Shown here in pieces: positions 16,448 to 24,309 of a stretch of 55,037 nucleotides of DNA (position 1 is its first letter; each line of letters begins with the position of its first letter). A program made the translations under genes and the position numbers. The stretch lies in the NCBI GenBank assembly GCA_965371445.1, contig CBDUYN010000048.1, forward strand, positions 1-55,037. The letters are read 5' to 3'. Below the pieces are notes generated by a model. It did no database searches. It saw nothing but the letters and a program-made list of their open reading frames with translations, and was not told the origin of the DNA. The DNA comes from DASWIG01 sp965371445 (GTDB lineage Bacteria > Acidobacteriota > Thermoanaerobaculia > Multivoradales > J023).

Positions 16448-16881
16448 AGTTCTGGGACACCTCCGCTCTGGTGCCTCTGTTGGCTGAAGAAGACCTCACC
16501 TCTCGTTTGTGCGAATTCTATCTCCGTGAAGACGGGGTCCTCACGTGGTGGAGCAGCGAAGTCGAGTGCGCCTCTGCCATTGCCCGCCTGGAGCGCGAAA
16601 CACACCTCACCGCTCGAGGGAGCACCCTGGCCTTTGCGAGGTTGGACATCCTGGCCCGAAGCTGGCACCGGATCGAGCCGGTCGAGTCGATCCGCCAGAG
16701 CGCCAAACGGTTCCTTCGGGTTCATGCGCTCCGGGCAGCGGACGCCATGCAACTGGCGGCGGCTTTCTTGGGTGCGGAAGGACAGCCGTCAACCCTTGGA
16801 TTCGTCTGTTTCGACGATCGGTTGAGCGTCGCTGCGCAGCGAGAAGGTTTCGTCGTCGTCGACCAGTCGACTTTTGCGTAG
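16444..16881 (+). CDS. vapC: PIN-domain ribonuclease toxin (VapC)
   Basis: 145 residues starting at GTG 16444. MKFWDTSALVPLLAEEDLTS carries the first catalytic Asp (residue 5), SSEVECASAIARLE the Glu, LRAADAMQLAAA the next Asp and FVCFDDRLSVAA the last acidic pair. PIN toxins cleave tRNA or rRNA in a Mg-dependent way when released from the antitoxin. Frame and motifs are complete, so this pair is probably functional. Confidence 0.88.
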   Translation: MKFWDTSALVPLLAEEDLTSRLCEFYLREDGVLTWWSSEVECASAIARLERETHLTARGSTLAFARLDILARSWHRIEPVESIRQSAKRFLRVHALRAADAMQLAAAFLGAEGQPSTLGFVCFDDRLSVAAQREGFVVVDQSTFA

Positions 16882-16907
16882 ACTAACCGACGCCAAGGAA
16901 CCTCGGC

Positions 16908-17750
16908 ATGAAACCCCTCCTCCCCACCCTCTGGACGCTCGCCCTGCTCTCGACCCCGGCCGCAGCCCTCGAGGTGCGCAGCTACACCTCCTCGGAGCTC
17001 GGCTTCATGGCGAGCTCGCACCTGATTCTTGGCGGCGAGGAGGCGATCCTCGTCGACGCGCAGTTCAGCCGTTCGGAGACCTTCGAGGTGATACGGATGG
17101 TCCGCGAGTCGGGCCGGCTCCTGCGGGTGGTCTTCATCACCAGCCCCCTTCCCGAGCACTACCTCGGCCTGGAGCTTCTGGTGGCCGAGCTTCCTGAAGC
17201 GCGCATCCTCGCCCGTCCGGCGACGGCGGCGGCGATCGCCGAGAAGGGCCAGGAGGAGATCGACCACTGGCAGCCGATCTACCTCGACGACGTCGCGTCG
17301 AGCGTCGTCGTCCCCGAGGCCCTGAAGGAGGTCTCCTTCGAGCTCGACGGTGTCGTCATCGAGATCCACGAGGTCGGCGAGGAGGGAGACGGCGTTCTGT
17401 CGGCGGCGCTCCACATTCCCGCTGAGGAGACGCTTTTCGCCTCGGACTTCGTCTTCGGGGGTGTCCATCCCTACCTGGCAGGGATTTCGCCCGAGGTCTG
17501 GCTCCGCGGCCTGCGCAAGCTTCGCGAACGCGTCGGTGAGGTCGGCTGGGTCTTTCCCGGACGCGGCCAGGGGGGAGGGACGACACTTCTGGACGACAAC
17601 GTCCGCTACCTGGAGACTTTTGCCGAGGCGCTACGTTCGCGTTCCGGCCGGGATGGCGTCGGCCGACGCGTCCAGGCCGCTTTCCCGGACTACGACATGC
17701 CCATCCTCCTCGAACGGAGCCTGCGGAGCGTGCGAGGTACCGGGAACTGA
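16908..17750 (+). CDS. Exported metallo-beta-lactamase-fold protein lacking metal ligands
   Basis: 280 residues with a signal peptide (MKPLLPTLWTLALLSTPAAA). The fold is recognisable from SSHLILGGEEAILVDAQFSR and FASDFVFGGVHPYLAG. The signature HxHxDH is replaced by SPLPEH in VFITSPLPEHYLGLELL, and the later PGHG is PGRG. Most zinc ligands are therefore missing, so hydrolase activity is unlikely; a binding or structural role is more plausible. It starts 27 bases after vapC and ends against the convergent nhaC gene. Confidence 0.75.
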   Translation: MKPLLPTLWTLALLSTPAAALEVRSYTSSELGFMASSHLILGGEEAILVDAQFSRSETFEVIRMVRESGRLLRVVFITSPLPEHYLGLELLVAELPEARILARPATAAAIAEKGQEEIDHWQPIYLDDVASSVVVPEALKEVSFELDGVVIEIHEVGEEGDGVLSAALHIPAEETLFASDFVFGGVHPYLAGISPEVWLRGLRKLRERVGEVGWVFPGRGQGGGTTLLDDNVRYLETFAEALRSRSGRDGVGRRVQAAFPDYDMPILLERSLRSVRGTGN

Positions 17751-17787
17751 AGGCCCATCCCCTTGGGGGGAACGAGGGGGGAGATCA

Positions 17788-17801
17788 CTAGCTATAGCTA
17801 G
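17788..17801. terminator. Palindrome between convergent genes
   Basis: CTAGCTATAGCTAG is a perfect 14-base palindrome that contains the nhaC stop codon (17798-17800) and lies 38 bases after the MBL-fold gene. A G-rich stretch (CCCCTTGGGGGG) lies just before it. It may end transcription on both strands, but there is no U-tract. Confidence 0.35.
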
Positions 17802-19510
17802 CCTACCGCGCTCGCCTCGCGACCCTCCCGCCAACGCCCGTAGCCGACGACGAAGCCGACGATCAGGACCGTCCCCAGCAGCAGCGCGATCCAGGGCGAA
17901 AGCCCCTGGGCGGTCGCGAAGTTGCCCAGGACGAGACCCACGAGCCCCGCGCCCAGGGCGTAGGGAAGCTGCGTGCGGACGTGGGCGATGTGATCGCACC
18001 CGGTCGCCATCGACGAGAGGATCGTCGTGTCGGAGATCGGCGAGCAATGGTCGCCCCAGACGCTGCCGGCCAGGACCGACGCGATCGACGACACCATGTA
18101 GGTCCAGTAGGTGTCGGAAGCGATGTCGTGCCCGGCCCCGGTCGCCAGGTTGTGGCAGATCGGGATCACGAGCGGCTCGAGGATCGACATCGTCCCCCAG
18201 GAGGAACCGGTGGCGAACGCGATCACCGCCGAGAGAACGAAGATGATCGCCGGCAGCCACCCCGGCTGGACGACGCCCTCGGTGAGCGAGACGAGGTAAT
18301 CCGCCGTCTTGAGCTCGCCGCAGACCGCGCCCAGGGCCCAGGCCAGGATGAGGACGGCGAACGCCATGATCATCGCCTTGAAGCCGCCTACCATCGCGCT
18401 CATCGCCTCGTGGACCTTGACGATCCGCTGGGTGAGCGGCAAGACGAGGGCGACGATCACGGCGAGGAGGCTCGCCCACATGAGCGCCTGGAAGCTGTTC
18501 GCGTTGCCGAAGATCTCGCGGAGCTGGCCGAGCGTCGAGAGGCCGGCGAGGTCCGCCTCGTCGACCGCGCCGCGGCCGGTGACGTAGAGGCCGACCAGGG
18601 TGAAGACGATGACGGTCGCGATCGGGATCAGGGCGTTTCGAGCCCGCTTCGGCACGTCGGCGTCCGGCTCGACCTCGCGCGAGCCGTAGTCGGCGATGGG
18701 ACGCGCGTCCTCGGCGAGCACGGCCCCGGTCTCCCGCGCGCGGCGCTCGGCGGCGCGCATCGGACCGAAGTCGTAGCGCGAGGCGGCGATGGTGAAGCCC
18801 AGCACCAGGGCGAAAAACGCGTAGAAACGGTACGGAATCGACGCGACAAAAGCGGTGTAGGCCGAGAACGGCAGGCCCAGGGCCTCGAACGCGTCGTTGA
18901 TCAACCCGATCTCGAAGCCCACCCAGGTGGAGATGGGGAAGAGGCAGACGACCGGCGCTGCCGTCGAGTCGACGACGTAGGCGAGTTTTTCGCGGCTGAT
19001 CCTGAGCTTGTCGGTGATCGGCCGCATGGTGGGGCCGACGATCAGCGTGTTGGCGTAGTCGTCGAAAAAGATCACCACGCCCATGACCCAGGCGGCGAGC
19101 TGGCCGCGGCGGGCGCTGGTGGCGAAAGGCGCAAGCCGAGCGACGATGCCGTGGGTACCGCCGCTCTTGGTGATGAGCCCGATCATGCCCCCCAGGAGCA
19201 CCGTGAAGAGCAGCAGCGCGGCGTGGTCCGAGTCGGCGATCTGCTCGACGATGAAGTGGTCGATCGTGCGCGCAAACGCGACGAGCGGATTCCAGTCGTA
19301 GACGATCAGAGCGCCGCCGAAGACCCCGAGGAAAAGCGACACGAGGACGTCGCGGGTGATGAGCGCCAGGCTGATCGCGAGGATCGGCGGCACGAGCGAG
19401 AGCCATCCCGGCTCGGCCTCGCGAGCCGTAGAGCCGCCCTCCTGGGCGAGGACCGCTGCGGCGAGAGCGATGAGCAGGATGAAGGGGGCTAGAAGGCGGA
19501 TTCGGCGCAT
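17798..19510 (-). CDS. nhaC: NhaC-family Na+/H+ antiporter
   Basis: 570 residues starting at ATG 19510 (GGAGGAGGAG just upstream; a TTG at 19513 is the alternative). An N-terminal signal-like segment is followed by about twelve hydrophobic helices. Family-typical blocks include VIFFDDYANTLIVGPTMRPI, KLAYVVDSTAAPVVCLFPIS, FATGSSWGTMSILEPLVIPI and VWGDHCSPISDTTILSSMAT. The conserved FDD and GDHCSPISDT motifs mark the NhaC/ion-transporter superfamily, which exchanges Na+ or an organic ion for protons at the inner membrane. It follows the hfq-like gene by 34 bases on the same strand and may be co-transcribed. Substrate is not certain from sequence. Confidence 0.85.
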   Translation of the reverse strand: MRRIRLLAPFILLIALAAAVLAQEGGSTAREAEPGWLSLVPPILAISLALITRDVLVSLFLGVFGGALIVYDWNPLVAFARTIDHFIVEQIADSDHAALLLFTVLLGGMIGLITKSGGTHGIVARLAPFATSARRGQLAAWVMGVVIFFDDYANTLIVGPTMRPITDKLRISREKLAYVVDSTAAPVVCLFPISTWVGFEIGLINDAFEALGLPFSAYTAFVASIPYRFYAFFALVLGFTIAASRYDFGPMRAAERRARETGAVLAEDARPIADYGSREVEPDADVPKRARNALIPIATVIVFTLVGLYVTGRGAVDEADLAGLSTLGQLREIFGNANSFQALMWASLLAVIVALVLPLTQRIVKVHEAMSAMVGGFKAMIMAFAVLILAWALGAVCGELKTADYLVSLTEGVVQPGWLPAIIFVLSAVIAFATGSSWGTMSILEPLVIPICHNLATGAGHDIASDTYWTYMVSSIASVLAGSVWGDHCSPISDTTILSSMATGCDHIAHVRTQLPYALGAGLVGLVLGNFATAQGLSPWIALLLGTVLIVGFVVGYGRWREGREASAVG

Positions 19511-19544
19511 CAATCTCCTCCTCCGGCCGCGGTGGCCCGGCAGG

Positions 19545-19871
19545 TCAGGTGCTTCCTGAGGAGCGCTCGCGCCTGCGGAAGCGCTTGCGCTCCTCCTCCT
19601 TGAACATGTAGCGGATGTTGTGCTTGGGAATCAGCAGGTTGGGGCCTTTGCTACGGTTGAGCTTGATCGCCCCTTTGTCGTACCACTCGATCCACCCCTG
19701 AAGCTCCTCGTCGTTCGTCAAGACGAGCACCATGGGCGTCTTGGCGGCCATCTGCTTCAGGTAGTAGTACTCCTCGGCGCTGGTCTGCTCGGGGGGCGCT
19801 TGCTTGCGCCGCACCCCGCGGCTGGCACGGGGCTCGGTCCTGTCGGGTCGGATCAGCTTGCGAGTGGTCAT
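19545..19871 (-). CDS. hfq: Hfq/Sm-like RNA-binding protein
   Basis: 108 residues from ATG 19871, which overlaps the ricT stop (ATGA). After a basic N-terminal tail (MTTRKLIRPDRTEPRASRGV) comes an Sm fold: YYYLKQMAAKTPMVLVLTND then EELQGWIEWYDKGAIKLNRS (Sm1) and PNLLIPKHNIRYMF (Sm2, with the KH of Hfq's YKHAIS). The tail ends in a run of Arg and Lys. Hfq hexamers bind sRNA and mRNA. The family match is clear, but this branch differs from enterobacterial Hfq in its long basic extensions. Coupling to ricT is notable because RicT also acts in mRNA processing. Confidence 0.75.
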   Translation of the reverse strand: MTTRKLIRPDRTEPRASRGVRRKQAPPEQTSAEEYYYLKQMAAKTPMVLVLTNDEELQGWIEWYDKGAIKLNRSKGPNLLIPKHNIRYMFKEEERKRFRRRERSSGST

Positions 19872-20590
19872 GAGGCACCTGCCTTTGCCTTTCGCCGCTT
19901 CTGTTGGTAGCGGGAATCCTCGTAGGCCAGGCAGCACAGGAGGCGTCCGCACTGGCCGGAGATTTTTGACGGGTTGAGGCTCAAGCTCTGCCGCTTGGCC
20001 ATCTGGATGGAGATCGGCTTGAAGTCCTTGAGCCAGGTCGAGCAGCAGAGCGTCCGGCCGCAGATCCCGACTCCGCCTAATAGCCCCGCCTCGTCGCGGG
20101 CGCCCACCTGCGCCATCCGGACCCGGGTCGAGAAACGCTGCGCCAGCTCCCGCACCAGCTGGCGGAAGTCCACCCGGCCGTTGGCGGTGAAGTAAAAAGT
20201 CGCATGGCGGGAGTTGAGCGAGAAGTCGACCCGCGAGATCTTCATCTCCAGCTTCAGCTTCTTGGCCCGGTCGCGACAGAAGCGCTTGGCGAGGAATTCG
20301 TTTTTTACCCGCCGCTCGTTGGCCGCATGGTCCTCGCGGCTAGCGCCGCGCAGGATGCGCCGTGCGCTCGACTTCTGGCAGGGCTTGAAGACCGGCATCG
20401 GGGAGACTTCGACGAACCCGAAGGCCGGGCCGTCTTCCAGGTCTACCACCACCCGGTCGCCCTTGGCCAGGAGCTTGCCCCCGGTCGCACACAGGGTCGG
20501 ATTGGTCTCTTCGCGGAAACGAACGCCGACGAATGTATCCTCGACGGCGGTCGACATTCCCTTGTAGGCGCAGCCTCCACAACCTGCCAT
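19868..20590 (-). CDS. ricT: PSP1-domain protein RicT (YaaT-like)
   Basis: 240 residues from ATG 20590 (GAGAGG eight bases upstream). MAGCGGCAYKGM is followed by a barrel (VGVRFREETNPTLCATGG) and the PSP1 domain (KISRVDFSLNSRHATFYFTA, VDFRQLVRELAQRF). The C-terminus has the Cys clusters GVGICGRTLCCSTWL and GQCGRLLCCLAYE, the signature of RicT proteins. In Bacillus, RicT with RicA and RicF binds Fe-S clusters and helps RNase Y mature mRNAs. No ricA or ricF is seen here. It is translationally coupled to the Hfq-like gene. Confidence 0.88.
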   Translation of the reverse strand: MAGCGGCAYKGMSTAVEDTFVGVRFREETNPTLCATGGKLLAKGDRVVVDLEDGPAFGFVEVSPMPVFKPCQKSSARRILRGASREDHAANERRVKNEFLAKRFCRDRAKKLKLEMKISRVDFSLNSRHATFYFTANGRVDFRQLVRELAQRFSTRVRMAQVGARDEAGLLGGVGICGRTLCCSTWLKDFKPISIQMAKRQSLSLNPSKISGQCGRLLCCLAYEDSRYQQKRRKAKAGAS

Positions 20591-20682
20591 CGCTGGACCT
20601 CTCTTCAAGCCATTTGGGTTCGTAGCTCGGCGACAGTACCATCCCAGGCACGGCGGAACCGAGCTCGGGGAAGCGCAACAGT

Positions 20683-20696
20683 ACCCCTTGAGGGGT
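20683..20696 (-). terminator. Short hairpin after purD
   Basis: ACCCC-TTGA-GGGGT lies in the 165-base gap between purD and ricT on the minus strand. The stem is only five pairs and there is no clear U-run, so this is a weak candidate for termination or attenuation. Confidence 0.25.
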
Positions 20697-20755
20697 GATC
20701 TGGTGCCATTATGGCAACCGCCTCTCGCGGCTGTCAAACGGCCCCCGGCAAGAGC

Positions 20756-22036
20756 TCAACCGGGGCTCTTCTCCAGCACCCGGCGTCCGATGTCGCAGCG
20801 CATCACCTTGCTCGGCCATTGGACCTGGCCGGCGGCCAAGTAGGCGAGCTTCAGGGCATCGCGCAGGTGCGCCCCGGTGGCGCAGACGTTCAGGACCCGG
20901 CCACCGGCGCTGACCAGCTGCCCCTGCTTGTTCCTGGCGGTACCGGCGTGGAAGATCTCGACGCCGTCACGCCGCGCCGCGTCGAGGCCGGTGATGGGCT
21001 CGCCACGCGCCGGCTTGTGGGGATAGCCGTTGCTCGCCAGGACGACGCAGGCCGCGGCCTCCTTCTTGAACTGGAGGCGCTGGAGGTCGAAGCGTCCCGC
21101 CGCGCCGCTCAGGAGAACCGGCAAAAGGTCGCTTTCGAGACGCATCAGGAGCGGCTGCGCCTCGGGATCGCCCAGGCGCACGTTGAACTCCAGGACGCGG
21201 GGACCGTCCGCGGTCATCATCATCCCGGCATAGAGGATGCCGACGTAGGGCCGGTCCTCCTCGGCCAGGCCGGCGATCGTCGGGCGCACGACGCGGTCGA
21301 AGACCTCGGTGATGGCGCTCGCGGAGAGGACCCCCGAAGGGCTGTGGGCTCCCATGCCTCCGGTGTTGGGGCCTTCGCCGAAGTCCCGGAGGCGTTTGTA
21401 GTCCTTGCTGGTGGCGAAGGGCAGGATCCGCTCGCCGTCGCAAAGCGCCATGAAGGAGACCTCCTCGCCCACCAGGTGCTCCTCGACGACGACGCGTTCG
21501 CCGGAGGTCCCGAAGCGGCGTTCCTTAAAAAAGACGGCGAGCGCCTCTTCGAGCTCCTCCTCGGTCTTGGGGATCAAGACCCCTTTGCCGGCCGCCAGGC
21601 CGTCGGCCTTCAGGACGACTGGCAGGCCGAAGCGCCGGGCGTCGGCGCGCGCCTCCTCGCCACTGTGGGCCACCGTGAACTCCCCGGTGGGGATCGAGTG
21701 GCGCTTCATGAACTCCTTGGCGAAGACCTTCGAGCCCTCGAGCTCGGCGGCCATCTGGCGGGGGCCGAAGATCGCCAGGCCCCGCTGAGAGAACTCGTCG
21801 ACGATGCCGAGCACCAGCGGCAGCTCCGGACCGACCACGGTCAGGTCGACCTTGAGGTCGGAAGCGAAGTCGGCGAGCTTCTGCACCTCGTCGGCGCCGA
21901 TTGGCACCAGGTCGGCGAGCTCCGCGATCCCGGGATTGCCGGGAGCGCAGTAGAGATCCGTGGTCAGGGGGCTCTGGCGAAGCTTCCAGGCGAGGGCGTG
22001 CTCGCGTCCGCCGGATCCGACGAGGAGTACCTTCAT
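20756..22036 (-). CDS. purD: Phosphoribosylamine-glycine ligase (GAR synthetase)
   Basis: 426 residues, the usual length. MKVLLVGSGGREHALAWKLR is the diagnostic PurD start; CAPGNPGIAELADLV, VVGPELPLVLGIVDEF, an ATP-grasp core (LPVVLKADGLAAGKGVLIPK) and VLEFNVRLGDPEAQPLLMRL follow. It joins phosphoribosylamine and glycine with ATP in the second step of purine synthesis. It overlaps the end of pta by four bases (ATGA), so the two are coupled. Confidence 0.96.
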   Translation of the reverse strand: MKVLLVGSGGREHALAWKLRQSPLTTDLYCAPGNPGIAELADLVPIGADEVQKLADFASDLKVDLTVVGPELPLVLGIVDEFSQRGLAIFGPRQMAAELEGSKVFAKEFMKRHSIPTGEFTVAHSGEEARADARRFGLPVVLKADGLAAGKGVLIPKTEEELEEALAVFFKERRFGTSGERVVVEEHLVGEEVSFMALCDGERILPFATSKDYKRLRDFGEGPNTGGMGAHSPSGVLSASAITEVFDRVVRPTIAGLAEEDRPYVGILYAGMMMTADGPRVLEFNVRLGDPEAQPLLMRLESDLLPVLLSGAAGRFDLQRLQFKKEAAACVVLASNGYPHKPARGEPITGLDAARRDGVEIFHAGTARNKQGQLVSAGGRVLNVCATGAHLRDALKLAYLAAGQVQWPSKVMRCDIGRRVLEKSPG

Positions 22037-23073
22037 GTCTTCCTCCGCTCCCTGTACGCGTCCAGGGCTGTGATCGCCATCGTGTCGAGGATGTCCTGGG
22101 CCGAGCAGCCGCGGGAGAGGTCGTGGATCGGACGATCCAGCCCGCGTAGCAGCGGCCCGATGGCGCGGGCTCCTGCCAGGCGCTCGCTCAGCTTGTAGGC
22201 AATATTACCCGAATTCAGGTCCGGAAAGACCAGGACGTTGGCCTCTCCCGCCACCGGGCTCCCGGGCGCTTTGTTCGCGGCCACCGCCGGCACCAGGGCC
22301 GCGTCGCCCTGGAGCTCGCCGTCGAAGGCGAAATCGGCGTGGCGCTCGGCGAGGATCTCGACGGCGCGGCGCACCCGGTCCAGGCATGGATGCTGGGCGC
22401 TACCCTTGGTGGAAAAAGCGAGGAGCGCCACCCTGGGCTCGCCGACGACGAAGAGCCGGTAGGCCTCGGCGGCCTGCATGGCGATCTCGGCCAGCTGCTC
22501 CGGCGTGGGCTCGGGGATCACGCCGCAGTCGGCGTAGACGAGGTCTCTGCCGCGGTTGCGCCTAAAGCGCGCCTGAGCATGACCGTGACCGACCGCCTCA
22601 AAGCTCATCAGGAAACACGACGTGACGAATTGGTAGCAGGGCTCGACGCCGACGGTCCTGAGCGCCGCCTTGAGGGTCGCGGCCGTGGTCGCCACCGCTC
22701 CCATGACGGCGCCGTCGGCGCGGCCCTCCCGAACCAGGAGGCCGGCGTAGTAGAGGGGGTCCGTCACCAGGCTTCGAGGGTCCCGGGTCGGGATCCGGCG
22801 CTCCTTGACGAAGCGCTCGAGCGCCTCGGCGAGGCGTGCGCGCTCCGGATCGGCCGCCGGGTCGAGCACCGGGATGCCGTCGAGGTCGATCCCTGCGGCC
22901 TTGGCCGCCCGGGCCACCCGAGTGGGATCGCCGACCAGCAGCGGCCGGACAAGGTCGAGGCTCCGTGCCTCGGCGGCGGCCGCGAGGACGCGCGGATCTT
23001 CAGCCTCGGCGAGCGCCACTGTGGCGCGGAGGCCCTGCGCACGCCGCCGGAGCTGGGCAAGAATCTCCGTCAT
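22033..23073 (-). CDS. pta: Phosphate acetyltransferase
   Basis: 346 residues matching the catalytic domain alone, without the N-terminal domains of long Pta. Motifs include GLLVREGRADGAVMGAVATT, YADCGVIPEPTPEQLAEIAM, VALLAFSTKGSAQHPCLDRV, FDGELQGDAALVPAVAANKA and PGSPVAGEANVLVFPDLNSG. It interconverts acetyl-CoA and acetyl phosphate. No ackA is next to it. Phosphate butyryltransferase is a related alternative, but the GELQGD and PDLNSGN motifs favour Pta. Confidence 0.92.
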   Translation of the reverse strand: MTEILAQLRRRAQGLRATVALAEAEDPRVLAAAAEARSLDLVRPLLVGDPTRVARAAKAAGIDLDGIPVLDPAADPERARLAEALERFVKERRIPTRDPRSLVTDPLYYAGLLVREGRADGAVMGAVATTAATLKAALRTVGVEPCYQFVTSCFLMSFEAVGHGHAQARFRRNRGRDLVYADCGVIPEPTPEQLAEIAMQAAEAYRLFVVGEPRVALLAFSTKGSAQHPCLDRVRRAVEILAERHADFAFDGELQGDAALVPAVAANKAPGSPVAGEANVLVFPDLNSGNIAYKLSERLAGARAIGPLLRGLDRPIHDLSRGCSAQDILDTMAITALDAYRERRKT

Positions 23074-23142
23074 GCCGGGATTCTATGCCTTTTTCGGATT
23101 TTACGGCCAGCTTGCACGTAGCAGTGGCTAAGATACGCCGTC

Positions 23143-24201
23143 ATGAGCCTGCCGAGAGACTTCGACCTCTTCTCTCCCATCCGTTGGGAATCCGACACCC
23201 TGCAGCTGCTCGACCAGACGCTCCTGCCGCGCGAGGAAGCATGGCTCGACTGCCGCACCGTCGCCGACGTCGCCGACGCGATCCGCCGCCTGGCGGTGCG
23301 TGGCGCGCCGGCGATCGGCGTCGCGGCGGCCTACGGCCTGGTGGTGGGCCTGGAAGGCGCGGCGGCCGACGAGCTCCAGGAGCGCTTCGACGAGGTGTCG
23401 ACGACGCTCGGCGACACCCGGCCGACGGCGGTCAACCTCCGCTGGGCCCTCGAGCTCGGCCGCAAGGTCTTCGCCGAGCATCGCGACGCGGGGCCCGAGG
23501 CCGTCCGCCGGGCGCTGCTGGAGTGGGCCCACGACCTCCACCGCCGCGACGTCGACGCGAACCGGCGGATCGGCGAGAACGGCGCCCGCCTCTTCCAGGA
23601 CGGCGACCGGGTGCTGACCCACTGCAACGCCGGAGCGCTCGCCACCGCGGGCTACGGCACGGCGGTCGGGGTGATCACCTCCGCCCACCGGGCGGGCCGG
23701 CTCGCCAAGGTCTGGGTCGACGAGACCCGTCCTCTCCTCCAGGGGGCGCGCCTCACCTCCTGGGAGCTCGAACGCCTCGGGATCCCCTACCACCTGGTGA
23801 CGGATTCAAGCGTCGGAGCGCTCATGTCGCGCTCGCTCGTCGACCGGGTCGTCGTCGGTGCCGACCGCATCGCCGCGAACGGCGACACGGCCAACAAGAT
23901 CGGCACCTACACGGTGGCGGTGATGGCGGCGCGCCACGGGGTGCCGTTCTACGTCGCGGCGCCTCTGTCGACGATCGACCCGGCGACTCCGGACGGTGAC
24001 GGCATCCCGATCGAGGTCCGCGACGACGGCGAGGTGACCGAGGTCTTCGGTACCCGCGTGGCACCCAGCTCCGCCGAGGCGATGAACTTCGCGTTCGACG
24101 TCACGCCCCACGAGCTGATCCACGGCATCATCACCGAGGTGGGGGTGTTGGAGCCGCCGTTTACGGAGTCGATCCGGCGCGCTTTTGAGGAGGCAAGCTA
24201 G
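23143..24201 (+). CDS. mtnA: S-methyl-5-thioribose-1-phosphate isomerase
   Basis: 352 residues. VRGAPAIGVAAAYGLVVGLE, LTHCNAGALATAGYGTAVGV (catalytic Cys), WVDETRPLLQGARLTSWEL and VVGADRIAANGDTANKIGTY (with the conserved Asp) define the aldose-ketose isomerase of the methionine salvage pathway, which converts methylthioribose-1-phosphate to methylthioribulose-1-phosphate. No other salvage gene is nearby. The stop codon lies inside the left arm of the large inverted repeat that follows. Confidence 0.94.
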   Translation: MSLPRDFDLFSPIRWESDTLQLLDQTLLPREEAWLDCRTVADVADAIRRLAVRGAPAIGVAAAYGLVVGLEGAAADELQERFDEVSTTLGDTRPTAVNLRWALELGRKVFAEHRDAGPEAVRRALLEWAHDLHRRDVDANRRIGENGARLFQDGDRVLTHCNAGALATAGYGTAVGVITSAHRAGRLAKVWVDETRPLLQGARLTSWELERLGIPYHLVTDSSVGALMSRSLVDRVVVGADRIAANGDTANKIGTYTVAVMAARHGVPFYVAAPLSTIDPATPDGDGIPIEVRDDGEVTEVFGTRVAPSSAEAMNFAFDVTPHELIHGIITEVGVLEPPFTESIRRAFEEAS

Positions 24202-24309
24202 GAGCCTGTAGGGCATAGCCCAGCCGACCTCCCGGCGGACTTCGTCCGCCGGGAAATCCCCCTAACCCCCTTTCCTAAAGGGGGGAGGCTATGCCCTACA
24301 GGCTCCTAG
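24198..24309. terminator. 112-base three-hairpin inverted-repeat element between convergent genes
   Basis: Arms of 23 bases (24198-24220 and 24287-24309) are perfect reverse complements. Inside are two more perfect hairpins: CCCGGCGGAC-TTC-GTCCGCCGGG (24231-24253) and CCCCCTTT-CCT-AAAGGGGG (24266-24284). Together they would fold as a three-way, cloverleaf-like structure on either strand. The mtnA stop codon is inside the left arm, and the stop of the convergent gene is inside the right arm. It probably works as a bidirectional terminator; it could also be a dispersed repeat of the genome. Confidence 0.7.

Noticed and set aside
24198..24309. Terminal inverted repeats of a small transposon
   Set aside because: No direct target repeat is visible outside the arms and nothing is encoded inside; a terminator-like structure explains it better.
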